Assembly (NCBI RefSeq): GCF_900114845.1
Contig: NZ_FOUK01000003.1
Coordinates: forward strand, 372,001 to 436,000
Direction of reading: 5' to 3'
Source: Pimelobacter simplex
GTDB lineage: Bacteria > Actinomycetota > Actinomycetes > Propionibacteriales > Nocardioidaceae
Length of the DNA: 64,000 nucleotides
A model generated the notes under the pieces. That model was not told the origin of the DNA. It saw nothing but the letters and a program-made list of their open reading frames with translations, and ran no database searches. Below, piece after piece: positions 51,782 to 61,991 of the stretch. Both the position numbers and the translations under genes were made by a program. Position 1 is the first letter of the stretch. Each line of letters opens with the position of its first letter.

Positions 51782-52326
51782 GAGGGCACCTCCACGCTCG
51801 CGCGCTGGCGGGCCTCGAGGTCGCGCCGGGCCTGCTTGAGCAGGAGCCGGCGCTCCTTGCGGGAGCGCTTGACCTCGCGCTTCATCTCGAACCGGATCCG
51901 GTTGCGGACCTCGGGCGAGAGCGCGCGGCGCAGGCCGGCGGCGAGCGCGGCGGTCTTGATGACGCTCTCGCGCAGCACGATGTCGGCGAACATCGGCGCC
52001 GGCACCACCCGTGCGGGGACCCGCGGGCCCCGCTCGGTGCCGAGGTCGGTGATGACGTACTCGCGGTCGTCGACGACGGCGACCGGGGCCCGCCCGCGGC
52101 CCGTGCCTGCGCTGGCCGCCTGCTGGGCGCGCAGCTCGTCCTCGATGCCGCTCAGCTGCTCGCGCAGCGCCTCGGCGTCGTGGGCGGCCGCGGCGAGCAG
52201 CGCGTCGGTGTGGCTGCGGGCCCGGCGCACGGACCGGACCAGGCTCGCCACGACCACCACGAGGGCCAGCAGGCCCCCGAGGGTCACGACGGCCAGCCAG
52301 GCCGGGACGGCGAGCTCGTTGGTCAC
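51778..52326 (-). CDS. DUF948-like membrane protein
   Basis: A 182-residue protein with one N-terminal membrane segment (AWLAVVTLGGLLALVVVVASLV, about 8-30), then a helix/coiled coil (LLAAAAHDAEALREQLSGIEDELRAQQ). The basic C-terminal half (KREVKRSRKERRLLLKQARRDLEARQRA) may contact nucleic acid or the membrane. The start is GTG 52326; the rarA stop is 11 bases upstream. Function unknown. Confidence 0.65.
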   Translation of the reverse strand: MTNELAVPAWLAVVTLGGLLALVVVVASLVRSVRRARSHTDALLAAAAHDAEALREQLSGIEDELRAQQAASAGTGRGRAPVAVVDDREYVITDLGTERGPRVPARVVPAPMFADIVLRESVIKTAALAAGLRRALSPEVRNRIRFEMKREVKRSRKERRLLLKQARRDLEARQRASVEVPS

Positions 52327-52337
52327 GACGAGCAAGC

Positions 52338-53705
52338 CTACTTGCCGCGGATGATCCGGCGTACTCGCTCCCACCGCTGCTTGACCGCGGCCTCGGCGCC
52401 GAGCTCGGTCGGACGGTAGTAGCGGGCGTCGAGGACGACGTCGGGCGCGTACTGCTGCTCGGCGACGCCGAAGGGCGCGTCGTGGCTGTAGATGTAGCCC
52501 ACGCCGTGCCCCAGGTCGCGCGCGCCGGAGTAGTGGGCGTCGCGCAGGTGGGGCGGGACCGCGCCGATCTTGCCGGCCCGCACGTCGGAGGTCGCCTCGC
52601 CGATGGCGGTGGTGACGGCATTGGACTTCGGCGCCACCGCGAGCGCGATGGTCGCGTGCGCCAGCGTGAGCCGGCCCTCGGGCAGCCCGATCATCTGGAC
52701 CACCTGCGCGGCCGCCGCCGCGGTCTGCAGCGCCGTGGGATCGGCCAGGCCGATGTCCTCGCTGGCACTGATCATCAGCCGCCGCGCGATGAACCGGGGG
52801 TCCTCCCCCGCCTCGAGCATCCGGGCCAGGTAGTGCAGCGCCGCGTCGGCGTCGGAGCCGCGGATGGACTTGATGAACGCGCTCACGACGTCGTAGTGCT
52901 GGTCGCCGTCACGGTCGTAGCGGACGGCCGCCTGGTCGGCCGCCGTCTCGGCCGTGGCGACGTCGATGACGTCGGAGCCCTGGGAGGTCGCCGCCCCGGC
53001 CGCCGCCTCGAGATAGGTCAGCGAGCGCCGCGCGTCGCCCCCGGCCAGCCGCACCAGGTGCGCCCGCGCCTCGTCCTCGAGGGTCAGCTCGCCTCCGAGC
53101 CCCCGTTCGTCGGCCACCGCCCGGTCGAGGACCTCGGCGATGTCGTCGTCGGTCAGCGGCTGGAGCCGCAGCAGCAGGCTGCGCGAGAGCAGCGGCGAGA
53201 TGACGCTGAACGACGGGTTCTCGGTCGTCGCCGCCACGAGCGTCACCCAGCGGTTCTCGACGCCCGGCAGCAGCGCGTCCTGCTGCGCCTTGCTGAACCG
53301 GTGCACCTCGTCGACGAAGAGGACCGTCTCCTCCCCCGTGGCCACCAGCTCGCGCCGCGCCTGGTCGATGGCCGCGCGCACCTCCTTGACACCCGCGGAC
53401 ACCGCCGAGATCTCGACGAACCGCCGGCCCGTCTGCTGGCTCACGATCGACGCGATCGTCGTCTTGCCCGTGCCCGGCGGCCCCCACAGCAGCAGCGAGA
53501 GCGACTTGTCGCCGTCGACCAGCTGGCGCAGCGGGGAGCCCGGCGCCCGCAGCTGGGACTGCCCCACCAGCTCGTCGAGCCCCCGCGGCCGCATCCGCAC
53601 GGCCAGCGGCGCCGCGGCGTGGGCGGAGTCGCTCAGCGAGCCTCCGGTCCGCCCGGAGGGCGCGCCGGAGCCCGGCGTGTCGAACAGCTGGAGGTCGGAG
53701 TCCAC
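52338..53705 (-). CDS. rarA: Replication-associated recombination protein RarA (MgsA)
   Basis: A clamp-loader-like AAA+ ATPase at stalled forks. The 455 residues have [26 protein letters not shown], Walker [12 protein letters not shown], Walker [23 protein letters not shown], sensor 1 TTENPSFSV and arginine finger SRSLLLRL, with the C-terminal tetramerisation domain ([18 protein letters not shown]). The start is GTG 53705; a TAGAGT -10 box (53713-53718) is close enough for a leaderless mRNA. Confidence 0.95.
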   Translation of the reverse strand: MDSDLQLFDTPGSGAPSGRTGGSLSDSAHAAAPLAVRMRPRGLDELVGQSQLRAPGSPLRQLVDGDKSLSLLLWGPPGTGKTTIASIVSQQTGRRFVEISAVSAGVKEVRAAIDQARRELVATGEETVLFVDEVHRFSKAQQDALLPGVENRWVTLVAATTENPSFSVISPLLSRSLLLRLQPLTDDDIAEVLDRAVADERGLGGELTLEDEARAHLVRLAGGDARRSLTYLEAAAGAATSQGSDVIDVATAETAADQAAVRYDRDGDQHYDVVSAFIKSIRGSDADAALHYLARMLEAGEDPRFIARRLMISASEDIGLADPTALQTAAAAAQVVQMIGLPEGRLTLAHATIALAVAPKSNAVTTAIGEATSDVRAGKIGAVPPHLRDAHYSGARDLGHGVGYIYSHDAPFGVAEQQYAPDVVLDARYYRPTELGAEAAVKQRWERVRRIIRGK

Positions 53706-53721
53706 GACATCGACTCTAGGA

Positions 53722-53755
53722 CGTGCCGCCGACGTCCGAGGACGCGGGCGGCACG
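53722..53755 (-). terminator. Terminator of the peptide ABC transporter operon
   Basis: CGTGCCGCC (53722-53730) pairs perfectly with GGCGGCACG (53747-53755), a 9-bp G-C-rich stem with a 16-base loop, just after the dppF-like stop. No U-tract. It separates the ABC operon from rarA. Confidence 0.55.
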
Positions 53756-53771
53756 CCGCAGAGCGGCTCGC

Positions 53772-54998
53772 TCAGGCGCGGCCGATCGACTTGTTGTCGA
53801 GGTCGAACCAGGTGTCGGCGTACCCGGGCTGCTCGACCAGGTCGGTGCTCGGGCTGGCGCCCGGGTCCGGCCGGCCCTCGGCGTCGACGCCGAGCAGACC
53901 GGTGGTGAACGGCTCGCGGGGAGCCTCACCCAGGCGACCCGGGAAGTGGCACGCCACCTTGTGCTGGCGGCCGATCTGGAGCAGCGGCGGCTCGTGCCGG
54001 GCGCAGATCTCCTGGGCGATCGGGCAGCGGGTGCGGAACCGGCAGCCGGACGGCGGCTCGATCGGGCTGGGCACGTCGCCCTGCAGCCGGATGCGCTCGA
54101 TCCGGCCACCCGTGGCGGCCTGCTTGACGTCGGGGACGGCCGAGAGCAGCGCCTGGGTGTAGGGGTGGTGAGCGTTGTTGTAGATCGACTCGCGGTCGCC
54201 GATCTCGACGATCTTGCCGAGGTACATGACGGCGATCTCGGGGCAGAAGTGCCGGACGATCGCGAGGTCGTGGGCGATGAACAGGAACGCGACGCCGAAC
54301 TCGTTCTGGATGTCCTGGAGCAGGTTGATGACCTGGGCCTGGATGGACACGTCGAGCGCCGAGACCGGCTCGTCGGCGACGAGCAGCTTGGGCTGCAGCG
54401 TGAGCGCGCGGGCGATGCCGATGCGCTGGCGCTGGCCGCCGGAGAACTCGTGCGGGTAGCGGTTGTAGTGCTCCGGGTTGAGCCCGACGATCTCGAGCAG
54501 CTCCTGGACCCGCGGGAGGATCTTGTTCTTCGGCAGCACCTTGTGGATCGCCAGGGGCGCACCGACGATCGAGCCGACCGTCTGCCGCGGGTTCAGCGAC
54601 GTGTAGGGGTCCTGGAAGATCATCTGGATCTCGCGGCGCAGCGGCTTGAGCTCGGACGCCCCCGCCTGCGCGATGTCCTTGCCCCCGAACCGGATCGCGC
54701 CGGCCGTGGGCTTGTAGAGCCGGGTGATCAGCCGGCCGGTGGTCGACTTGCCGCAGCCCGACTCGCCCACGAGGCCGAGCGAGGTGGCCTCGGCGACCTG
54801 GAAGGAGACGCCGTCGACGGCCTGGACCTGGCCGACCGTACGGCGGAACACGCCGGGCGCCTTGACCGGGAAGTACATCCGCAGCTGGTCGACCTCGAGG
54901 ATCGGCTTGGCGTCGGCCCGGGCCACCGCGGCACCGTGGCCGGACGGCTGCGGCGCCGGGACGTCCTCGGGGTCCTGGTTGATGGTCTCGTTCGTCAT
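53772..54998 (-). CDS. dppF: Dipeptide/oligopeptide ABC transporter ATP-binding protein (DppF/OppF-type)
   Basis: A 408-residue ATPase that drives peptide uptake. Walker A is GESGCGKST, Q-loop FQDPYTSLNPRQT, signature FSGGQRQRIGIARAL, Walker B LLVADEPVSALD and the H-loop FIAHDL. The C-terminal oligopeptide-type domain has the iron-sulfur-like Cys motif SGCRFRTRCPIAQEIC. The C-terminus is longer than usual (about 60 extra residues after the Cys motif). ATG 54998 overlaps the dppD stop by one base. Confidence 0.94.
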   Translation of the reverse strand: MTNETINQDPEDVPAPQPSGHGAAVARADAKPILEVDQLRMYFPVKAPGVFRRTVGQVQAVDGVSFQVAEATSLGLVGESGCGKSTTGRLITRLYKPTAGAIRFGGKDIAQAGASELKPLRREIQMIFQDPYTSLNPRQTVGSIVGAPLAIHKVLPKNKILPRVQELLEIVGLNPEHYNRYPHEFSGGQRQRIGIARALTLQPKLLVADEPVSALDVSIQAQVINLLQDIQNEFGVAFLFIAHDLAIVRHFCPEIAVMYLGKIVEIGDRESIYNNAHHPYTQALLSAVPDVKQAATGGRIERIRLQGDVPSPIEPPSGCRFRTRCPIAQEICARHEPPLLQIGRQHKVACHFPGRLGEAPREPFTTGLLGVDAEGRPDPGASPSTDLVEQPGYADTWFDLDNKSIGRA

Positions 54999-56089
54999 CA
55001 CAGCTCCTCGGCGAGGTCCGGTGCGATCACCGGGAGCACCTCGGCCGCGTAGATCGCGTCGGCGTTGGGCAGGTGGCAGCGCTTCGTGTGCATCTCGCCG
55101 CGCTGGCCCGGGACGAGCATCGGCAGCTGGGTGCGGCACAGGTCGCCGGGCACCTTGTCGCGGTGCGGGCACCGCGGGTGGAAGGCGCAGCCGGACGGCG
55201 GGTTGAGCAGGCTCGGCGGGTTGCCGGGGATCGGGATCAGCCGCGCGTCCGTGTCGCCGGTCAGGTCCGGCACGCTCGAGAGCAGGCCCCACGTGTAGGG
55301 CATCTCGGGGTGCGTGAGGATCTCCTTGCACGGGCCGTACTCGACGGCGCGCCCGGCGTACATCACGAGGACGTCGTCAGCCATCTCGGCCACGACCCCC
55401 AGGTCGTGGGTGATGATGATGACCGCCGAGTTGAACTCCCGCTGCAGGTCCTGGAGCAGGTCGAGGATCTGCGCCTGGACCGTCACGTCGAGCGCGGTGG
55501 TCGGCTCGTCGGCGATGAGCAGGTTGGGGTCGTTGATCAGCCCCATCGCGATCATGGCGCGCTGGCGCATGCCGCCGGAGTACTGGTGCGGGTAGTCGTT
55601 GACCCGCTTGTCCGGGTTGGGGATGCCGACCCGGTCGAGCATCTCGATCGCGCGCTGCTTGGCGATCTTGCGGGACACGTCGTGGTGCACCCGGTACGCC
55701 TCGGCGATCTGGTTGCCGACCGTGTAGTACGGGTGCATCGCCGACAGCGGGTCCTGGAAGATCATCGAGACCTCGCGGCCCCGCTTCTTGCGCATCTCCT
55801 CGGCCGAGATGTCGAGGAGGTTCACGCCGTCGAGGACGATCTCGCCCTCGATCTTCGCGTTGGTGCCGCGGTGCAGGCCCATGATCGCCATGCTCGAGAC
55901 CGACTTGCCGGAGCCGGACTCGCCGACGATGCCGAGCGTCTTGCCCCGCTCGACGTCGAAGGTCAGGCCGTTGACGGCCTTGACGACGCCGTCCTGGGTC
56001 GGGAAGTGGACCTGCAGGTCGCGGACCGCGAGCAGCGGCGCGGACGACGTGGCCGTCGTGGCCGAGGTGGACGGGGAGGTGGTGGACAT
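54998..56089 (-). CDS. dppD: Dipeptide/oligopeptide ABC transporter ATP-binding protein (DppD/OppD-type)
   Basis: A 363-residue ATPase, partner of the next gene's product. Walker [18 protein letters not shown], signature [15 protein letters not shown], Walker [25 protein letters not shown]-loop [12 protein letters not shown]. The C-terminal Cys motif is [20 protein letters not shown]. The first 18 residues are Ser/Thr-rich. ATG 56089 begins 13 bases after the dppB stop. Confidence 0.95.
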   Translation of the reverse strand: MSTTSPSTSATTATSSAPLLAVRDLQVHFPTQDGVVKAVNGLTFDVERGKTLGIVGESGSGKSVSSMAIMGLHRGTNAKIEGEIVLDGVNLLDISAEEMRKKRGREVSMIFQDPLSAMHPYYTVGNQIAEAYRVHHDVSRKIAKQRAIEMLDRVGIPNPDKRVNDYPHQYSGGMRQRAMIAMGLINDPNLLIADEPTTALDVTVQAQILDLLQDLQREFNSAVIIITHDLGVVAEMADDVLVMYAGRAVEYGPCKEILTHPEMPYTWGLLSSVPDLTGDTDARLIPIPGNPPSLLNPPSGCAFHPRCPHRDKVPGDLCRTQLPMLVPGQRGEMHTKRCHLPNADAIYAAEVLPVIAPDLAEEL

Positions 56090-56102
56090 TCGGTTGTTCC
56101 TC

Positions 56103-57119
56103 TCAGCCCAGCCGCACGCGCGGGTCGATGACGGCGTACAACAGGTCCACGACGATGTTGGCGATGATGACGAAGGCGGCCAGCAGGACGACCAGGCCGA
56201 CGGTGGTCGGCAGGTCGAAGTCCTGGCTGGCGCGCACCGCCAGCTTGCCCATGCCCGGGTAGTTGAAGACCGATTCGGTGATGATCGCGCCACCCATCAG
56301 GCCGGCGAAGTCGAGGCCCGCCATGGTCACGATCGGGGTGAGCGCGGCACGCAGTGCGTGCTTGAAGGTCACGGTGCGCTCCGGCAGGCCCTTGGACCGG
56401 GCCGTGCGCACGTAGTCCTCCTGGAACGACTCGATGACGTAGGAGCGCGTCATCCGGACGTAGGCCGCCATGAAGAACACCGCGAGGGTGATCGCCGGCA
56501 GCGTCAGGCTCGACAGCCAGCCGCCGACCCCGCCCTCGGCGATCGATGTGTAGCGGGGGATCTCGGTGAGACCCCACTTGATGGCGACGAACTTGTAGAG
56601 AACGAGGCCGACGAAGAACGTCGGGAAGGCGTAGACGATCAGCGAGAGGCCGACCAGGCCGCGGTCGATGACCGTGCCCTTCTTCAGGGCTGCGATGACG
56701 CCGAGCAGGACGCCACCGGTGATCCAGAGGATGAAGGCGGCGACCGCCAGGGAGAACGACACCGGGAAGGTGTCCTTGATCAGGTTGGTGACCGTGTCAC
56801 CACGCTCGCGGGAGTAGCCGAGGCAGGGCGCGTCGCAGTGGACGATCGTCTCCGGCGCCGTCTCGCGCAGCTGGGGGTCGTCGGGGTAGTCGCGCCCCTG
56901 GACGACACCCTTCGCGAACTTCCACCACTGCTCCGCGAACGGGTCGTCGTAACCCATGGCGGCGGAGGTCTGCTTCTTCTGGGCGGCCGAGCAGTTCTTG
57001 CCGCAGATGAACGACGCCTCGTCGATCGGGGAGGCGAAGAACAGGGCGAAGGTGACGATGCTCATCACGATGAGCATGATCACGCCGGCGAAGAGCCGGC
57101 GGATGACGTACGCGAGCAC
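56103..57119 (-). CDS. dppB: Dipeptide/oligopeptide ABC transporter permease (DppB-type)
   Basis: A 338-residue inner-membrane permease with six helices. The N-terminal helix is typical of DppB (MLAYVIRRLFAGVIMLIVMSIVTFALFF). A long outside loop with cysteine pairs (FICGKNCSA; HCDAPCLGYSRE) lies between helices 1 and 2. The EAA loop to the ATPase is DYVRTARSKGLPERTVTFKHALRAALTPI. It follows the substrate-binding protein gene by 96 bases. Confidence 0.95.
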   Translation of the reverse strand: MLAYVIRRLFAGVIMLIVMSIVTFALFFASPIDEASFICGKNCSAAQKKQTSAAMGYDDPFAEQWWKFAKGVVQGRDYPDDPQLRETAPETIVHCDAPCLGYSRERGDTVTNLIKDTFPVSFSLAVAAFILWITGGVLLGVIAALKKGTVIDRGLVGLSLIVYAFPTFFVGLVLYKFVAIKWGLTEIPRYTSIAEGGVGGWLSSLTLPAITLAVFFMAAYVRMTRSYVIESFQEDYVRTARSKGLPERTVTFKHALRAALTPIVTMAGLDFAGLMGGAIITESVFNYPGMGKLAVRASQDFDLPTTVGLVVLLAAFVIIANIVVDLLYAVIDPRVRLG

Positions 57120-57215
57120 AGCGGACCTCGGTCTGAGAGGAGTCGAGCAGTGGGCACCGACAGTCGGGGGCCGCCCTGGGGGCGACCCCCGACTGTCATC
57201 GTGAGAAGCGGAGAA

Positions 57216-58955
57216 TCAGCTCTGCACGCCGAGCACGGCGAGGTCGGCGTAGCCGTTCACCGAGATGTTGTTGGCGTAGCCGGTGATCTTCCCTCCGTGG
57301 ACGAAGTTGAAGATCGTGATCTCCAGCGGGATGTAGGCGACATCCTCACCCAGCTTGGCGTCGACCGCGGACCACTTGTCAGCGGCGGCGTCGAGGTCGG
57401 GCTCGGCGTAGGCGTCGTCGATCATCTGGTTGACCTCGGGGCCACCCTTGTAGTTGCCGTAGTCGTTGCCGTTCGAGTCACCGGTCAGGTTGATCCGGCT
57501 GTCGAAGAGCGGCGGGATGACGGTGCCGGCGGACGACCAGTCAGCACCCCAACCACCCCAGGTGACGTCGAAGTCGGCGTCCGGCTTCTGGATCACGGAG
57601 TAGTAGGTGTCCTCCAGCGGGTCGAGCTCGGTCTGGAAACCGGCCTTGTCCCAGCCGGCCTTCAGCGCGGAGGCCTGCTTGTCGGAGGTGGGGGTGCCAC
57701 CCGAGTAGGTGAACTTGATCTTCACCGGCTTCGGGGCCGAGCACTTGTCGAGCGCAGCCTTGGCAGCGTCCGGGTCACCGGACTCGCCCATGGCCTCGAA
57801 GGCCGGGTTGGACTTGTAGCCGGGGACGCTCGGGTTGATGACCGAGTCGGCGGACTTGAAGTACTGGTCGCCACCGCCGGCCTTGATCCAGGCGGCGCGG
57901 TCGGTCGCGAGCTTCAGGGCCTCGCGGCAGTTGGCGTCCTTGAACACCGGCGAGTTGAAGTTCGGCAGCACGTAGTCGACGGACGGCGACTCGACCTGCG
58001 TGTAGCGGTCGCCCGCCTCGTCCTTGCGGCTGAACAGAGCCGGCGGGAGACGACGCTCGGTCACGGAGTACTGCGCGTCACCGGAGTCGGCGAGCAGCTG
58101 CTCGTAGATCGCCTCGTCGGTGTCACCCTCGCGGAAGTCCCAGGTGTCCGGGTAGGCCTTGCGGATGGGGTCCGTGTTCTCGTCCCAGTTCTCGTTGCGG
58201 ACGAACTTGCCGCCGGTGCCCTCCTTCCAGGCGCCGTCGAGCTTGTAGGGACCGTTCGAGATGATCGCGAAGTTGTTCGCGTCACCCTTGTCGAGGTCCT
58301 CGCGGTACGGGTCCATGTACCGCAGCTGCGCGATCGACAGCGGGAAGTCCGGCCACGCCTTCTTGAAGCGGTACGTGATCGTCTTGCCGTCACACGTGAC
58401 GGCCTTGTCGAACAGGTCCTGGCCCTTCTTGTTGTAGGGGCCCTTGTACTCCGGGAGGCCGTCGCTGCCCGACGGGATGTCCAGGTAGGTGAACAGGTAG
58501 TTCGCGGGACCACCGATGATCACGTCGGTCGCGAAGTTGCGCGAGGCGCCGTACTTGAAGTCCTCGCAGGAGATCTCCTTGCCGTCCTCCCACTTCACGC
58601 CGTCGCGGACGGTGAAGCTCCACGACTTGCCACCGTCGTTGGTGGTGCCGGTGTCGGTCGCGAGGTCGGCGATCGGCGTGGTGCCCTCGACCTTGTCGTT
58701 GGACGCCGGCAGCGCCACGAGGCTGCGGTAGAACAGCCGGCCCGAGTTGTTGAGGTCGCGGCCGAAGTACATGCGCTGGGGGTCCCAGTGCTCGACGTTC
58801 CGGACGCCGACGAGGAAGATCGCGTTGCCGCCCTTCTCCGCCTTGCCCCCGCTGCTTCCGCTGTTGTTGCCGTCGTCACTACCACCACCGCACGCGGCGA
58901 GTGTTGCCGCGAGCGCCGTGGCGGCCACTGCAGCCAATGGCTTCTTGAAGGCCAT
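57216..58955 (-). CDS. dppA: Peptide ABC transporter substrate-binding lipoprotein
   Basis: A 579-residue SBP of family 5 (peptide/nickel). The signal is MAFKKPLAAVAATALAATLAACGGG with lipobox LAAC; Cys22 would be lipidated. A Gly/Ser linker follows, then the family-5 blocks GGKSWSFTVRDGVKWEDGKEISCEDFKYG and CREALKLATDRAAWIKAGGG. Ligand specificity cannot be read. SD is AGGAGA. It lies second in the operon, between dppC and dppB, rather than first. Confidence 0.95.
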   Translation of the reverse strand: MAFKKPLAAVAATALAATLAACGGGSDDGNNSGSSGGKAEKGGNAIFLVGVRNVEHWDPQRMYFGRDLNNSGRLFYRSLVALPASNDKVEGTTPIADLATDTGTTNDGGKSWSFTVRDGVKWEDGKEISCEDFKYGASRNFATDVIIGGPANYLFTYLDIPSGSDGLPEYKGPYNKKGQDLFDKAVTCDGKTITYRFKKAWPDFPLSIAQLRYMDPYREDLDKGDANNFAIISNGPYKLDGAWKEGTGGKFVRNENWDENTDPIRKAYPDTWDFREGDTDEAIYEQLLADSGDAQYSVTERRLPPALFSRKDEAGDRYTQVESPSVDYVLPNFNSPVFKDANCREALKLATDRAAWIKAGGGDQYFKSADSVINPSVPGYKSNPAFEAMGESGDPDAAKAALDKCSAPKPVKIKFTYSGGTPTSDKQASALKAGWDKAGFQTELDPLEDTYYSVIQKPDADFDVTWGGWGADWSSAGTVIPPLFDSRINLTGDSNGNDYGNYKGGPEVNQMIDDAYAEPDLDAAADKWSAVDAKLGEDVAYIPLEITIFNFVHGGKITGYANNISVNGYADLAVLGVQS

Positions 58956-59003
58956 CCAACTATCTCCTTTTCAGTGAGTGACGCCGGCCCGGCCGGCGCC
59001 GCA

Positions 59004-59047
59004 GTGCTCCGGGTCCCGTGATGTCGGCGGAGCACCGGGTCTTTTTG
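59004..59047. terminator. Intercistronic stem-loop between dppC and dppA, with a T-tract on the plus strand
   Basis: GTGCTCCG (59004-59011) pairs perfectly with CGGAGCAC (59028-59035). On the plus strand CGGGTCTTTTTG follows, like an intrinsic terminator, although no plus-strand gene ends here. On the minus strand it follows the dppC stop and could attenuate or stabilise mRNA before the abundant binding-protein gene. A second stem, GCCGGC/GCCGGC, lies at 58983-58997. Confidence 0.45.
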
Positions 59048-60115
59048 TTATCGGTGCGACTTGGGGTCGAGCGCGTCGCGGGCGCCGTCACCGACGAGGT
59101 TGAACACCACGACGATCAGGGCGAGCAGGGCGCCGGGCAGGAAGAAGTACATCGGGTCGGCGCTGGTGTAGCTGACCGAGTCACCGAGGATGTTGCCCAG
59201 CGTGGGGGTCGGCGGCTTGATGCCGACGCCGAGGAAGTTGAACGCGGCCTCGGCCGAGATGTAGGCCGGCACGAGCAGCGTCACGTAGACCAGGACGGGC
59301 GCCCACACGTTGGGCAGCACCTCCTTGAAGTACAGCCGCCGCCGCGACGCACCGAGCAGGCGCGCCGCCTCGATGAACTCGCGCTCGCGGATCGAGAGCA
59401 CCTGGCCACGCACGACACGTGCGACGGGCGGCCAGCCGAAGATCGCGAGGATGAGGATGACGTAGAACCCGTTGGACAGGTCGGCGCTCTCGAAGAAGCT
59501 GAGCGGCGCGAAGTCCGCGATCTGGGTGCGGAACATCAGCACCACCGGACCGGACAGCGCCAGCAGCATCAGGGTCTGCGGGAAGGACAGCGTCAGGTCG
59601 ATGATCCGGCCGATGACGGCGTCGACGAAGCCACCGGAGAAGCCGGCGACGATGCCGAGCACCGAGCCGATGATGACGGTCAGGATCGTGCCGCTGATCG
59701 CGATCGTCAGCGACGACGTGATCGCCAGCATCAGCCGGGCGAGCAGGTCGCGCCCGGAGGCCGGGTCGACACCGAACGGGTGGTCCCAGCTGATGCCGCC
59801 GAAGCGGCCGGCCGGCGCGACGCCGTCGTCCGACAGCAGCTCCTGGTGGAACTCGTTGGGGTGCAGCACGCCCGTCGCCACGAGGATCGGCGCCGCGATC
59901 GCGCACAGGACGATGAACACGGTCACCGTGAACGAGATCATCGACAGCTTGTCGGCCCGGAACCGGGCGATGGCCAGCTGGGTCGGGGACCGGCCGGCCA
60001 CCGAGACGACCGAGTCGTCCTCGACCGGGGCGTCAGTCTCGTGGATCTCCAGTTCGGAGCCCGGGATCGTCATCTTCACCTCGTCGCCGTGCGTCACGGA
60101 TGCGACGCGGGCCAC
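59048..60115 (-). CDS. dppC: Dipeptide/oligopeptide ABC transporter permease (DppC-type)
   Basis: A 355-residue permease with a long cytoplasmic N-terminus (about 1-70) and then six helices (MISFTVTVFIVLCAIAAPIL is the first). ISWDHPFGVDPASGRDLLARLM is typical of the DppC group, and the EAA loop is FIEAARLLGASRRRLYFKEVLPNV. It is the first gene of the operon; aspS lies upstream behind a terminator-like hairpin, so the promoter should be in 60116-60180. Confidence 0.95.
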   Translation of the reverse strand: MARVASVTHGDEVKMTIPGSELEIHETDAPVEDDSVVSVAGRSPTQLAIARFRADKLSMISFTVTVFIVLCAIAAPILVATGVLHPNEFHQELLSDDGVAPAGRFGGISWDHPFGVDPASGRDLLARLMLAITSSLTIAISGTILTVIIGSVLGIVAGFSGGFVDAVIGRIIDLTLSFPQTLMLLALSGPVVLMFRTQIADFAPLSFFESADLSNGFYVILILAIFGWPPVARVVRGQVLSIREREFIEAARLLGASRRRLYFKEVLPNVWAPVLVYVTLLVPAYISAEAAFNFLGVGIKPPTPTLGNILGDSVSYTSADPMYFFLPGALLALIVVVFNLVGDGARDALDPKSHR

Positions 60116-60179
60116 TCTGGCCGCGCGCCGTCCGTGACACTAGGCGCACCAGGTGCGTCAAGGCGATACCGACGCGGTA

Positions 60180-60209
60180 ACGGTTTGGTCTCGACGACCG
60201 GCAAACCGT
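60180..60209 (-). terminator. Terminator after aspS
   Basis: ACGGTTTG (60180-60187) pairs perfectly with CAAACCGT (60202-60209), an 8-bp stem with a 14-base loop, 15 bases after the aspS stop. No strong U-tract. Confidence 0.5.
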
Positions 60210-60224
60210 CCGGTGAGGATGCCC

Positions 60225-61991
60225 TCAGGCCTTCGTTTCGTCCTCCGGACGGGCGTCCACACCGGCTTCCTTCCGCTGCTCGGCGCTGATCGGCGCCGGC
60301 GCTGCGGTCAGCGGGTCGTAGCCGCCGCCGGTCTTGGGGAAGGCGATGACGTCGCGGATCGAGTCCGTGCCGGCGAGCAGCGCGGTGACCCGGTCCCAGC
60401 CGAAGGCGATGCCGCCGTGCGGCGGCGCGCCGTACTTGAAGGCCTCGAGGAGGAAGCCGAACTTCTCGTCGGCCTCCTCGGGGGTGATGCCCATGACCTC
60501 GAAGACGCGCTTCTGGATGTCCTCGCGGTGGATACGGACGGAGCCGCCGCCGATCTCGTTGCCGTTGCAGACGATGTCGTAGGCCCAGGCCAGGGCGTTG
60601 CCCGGGTCCTGGTCGAAGGTCTCGAGGTCCTGCGGGCTGGTGAAGGCGTGGTGGACGGCGGTCCACACTCCCCCGCCGACGGCGACGTCGCCGGCCGCGG
60701 TGGCCTCGTCGGCCGGCTCGAAGAGCGGCGCGTCGACGACCCACAGGAAGCTCCAGGCGTCCTCGTCGAGCAGGCCGGTACGACGGCCGATCTCGAGGCG
60801 CGCGGCGCCCAGGAGGGCCCGGCTGCTCTTGACCGCGCCGGCGGCGAAGAAGACGCAGTCGCCCGGCTTGGCGCCCACGTGGGCGGCGAGACCGGCCTTC
60901 TCGTCGTCGGAGAGGTTCTTGGCGACCGGGCCGCCGAGCTCGCCGTCCTCCTGGACCAGCACGTAGGCGAGGCCGCGCGCGCCGCGCTGCTTGGCCCACT
61001 CCTGCCAGGCGTCGAGCTGCTTGCGGGGCTGGCTCGCGCCGCCGGGCATGACCACCGCGCCGACGTACGGCGCCTGGAAGACGCGGAACGGCGTCTCCTT
61101 GAAGTAGTCGGTGCACTCGACGAGCTCGAGGCCCATGCGCAGGTCGGGCTTGTCGGAGCCGTAGCGGGCCATCGCCTCGGCGTAGGTCATCCGCTGCAGC
61201 GGCAGCGGGACGTCGACGCCGATCAGCTTCCACAGCGCGGCGACGATCTCCTCGCCCAGGGCGATCACGTCGTCCTGGGTCACGAAGCTCATCTCGATGT
61301 CGAGCTGGGTGAACTCGGGCTGACGGTCGGAGCGGAAGTCCTCGTCGCGGTAGCAGCGCGCGATCTGGTAGTAGCGCTCCAGACCACCGACCATGAGCAG
61401 CTGCTTGAACAGCTGGGGGCTCTGCGGCAGGGCGTACCAGCTGCCGGGCGCCAGGCGCGCGGGCACCAGGAAGTCGCGCGCGCCCTCGGGCGTGCTGCGG
61501 GTCAGCGTGGGGGTCTCGACCTCGACGAAGTCGTGACCGGCCAGGACGTCGCGCGCGGCCTTGTTGACCTGGCTGCGCAGCCGGATGGCCTGGGCCGGGC
61601 CGCTGCGGCGCAGGTCGAGGTAGCGGTGCTTGAGGCGCACCTCCTCGCCGACGTCGACGTGGTCGCTGATCGGGAAGGGCAGCGGCGCCGCGGCGCTCAG
61701 CACCTCGACCTCGCTGGCGACGACCTCGATGGCCCCGGTCGGCAGGTTGGGGTTCTCGCGGCCCTCACCGCGGGCGGTCACCTCGCCGGTGACCTTGAGG
61801 CAGAACTCCGAGCGCAGGCTGTGCGCGACGGCTTCGTCGCGGATGACGACCTGGACGACGCCGCTGGCCTCGCGCAGGTCGATGAAGGCCACACCGCCGT
61901 GATCGCGCCGGTTGGCCACCCACCCGGCGAGGGTGACGTTCTGGCCGACGTGCTCGGCGCGCAGGGCGCCGGCGTCTTGGGTGCGGATCAC
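60225..61991 (-). CDS. aspS: Aspartyl-tRNA synthetase
   Basis: A 588-residue class-IIb synthetase of the bacterial type. The N-terminal OB domain ([29 protein letters not shown]) is followed by motif 2 ([30 protein letters not shown]), the large GAD insert and motif 3 ([15 protein letters not shown]). Length is normal for bacterial AspRS. Whether it is discriminating or also charges tRNA-Asn cannot be decided here. ATG 61991 overlaps the hisS stop by 4 bases. Confidence 0.97.
   Translation of the reverse strand: MIRTQDAGALRAEHVGQNVTLAGWVANRRDHGGVAFIDLREASGVVQVVIRDEAVAHSLRSEFCLKVTGEVTARGEGRENPNLPTGAIEVVASEVEVLSAAAPLPFPISDHVDVGEEVRLKHRYLDLRRSGPAQAIRLRSQVNKAARDVLAGHDFVEVETPTLTRSTPEGARDFLVPARLAPGSWYALPQSPQLFKQLLMVGGLERYYQIARCYRDEDFRSDRQPEFTQLDIEMSFVTQDDVIALGEEIVAALWKLIGVDVPLPLQRMTYAEAMARYGSDKPDLRMGLELVECTDYFKETPFRVFQAPYVGAVVMPGGASQPRKQLDAWQEWAKQRGARGLAYVLVQEDGELGGPVAKNLSDDEKAGLAAHVGAKPGDCVFFAAGAVKSSRALLGAARLEIGRRTGLLDEDAWSFLWVVDAPLFEPADEATAAGDVAVGGGVWTAVHHAFTSPQDLETFDQDPGNALAWAYDIVCNGNEIGGGSVRIHREDIQKRVFEVMGITPEEADEKFGFLLEAFKYGAPPHGGIAFGWDRVTALLAGTDSIRDVIAFPKTGGGYDPLTAAPAPISAEQRKEAGVDARPEDETKA

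Noticed and set aside
55788..59021. Very long plus-strand ORF opposite the peptide ABC transporter genes
   Set aside because: It is the mirror frame of dppD, dppB and the binding protein, with low-complexity Arg/Val/Asp-rich translation, no motifs and no SD; such shadows are common at this GC content.
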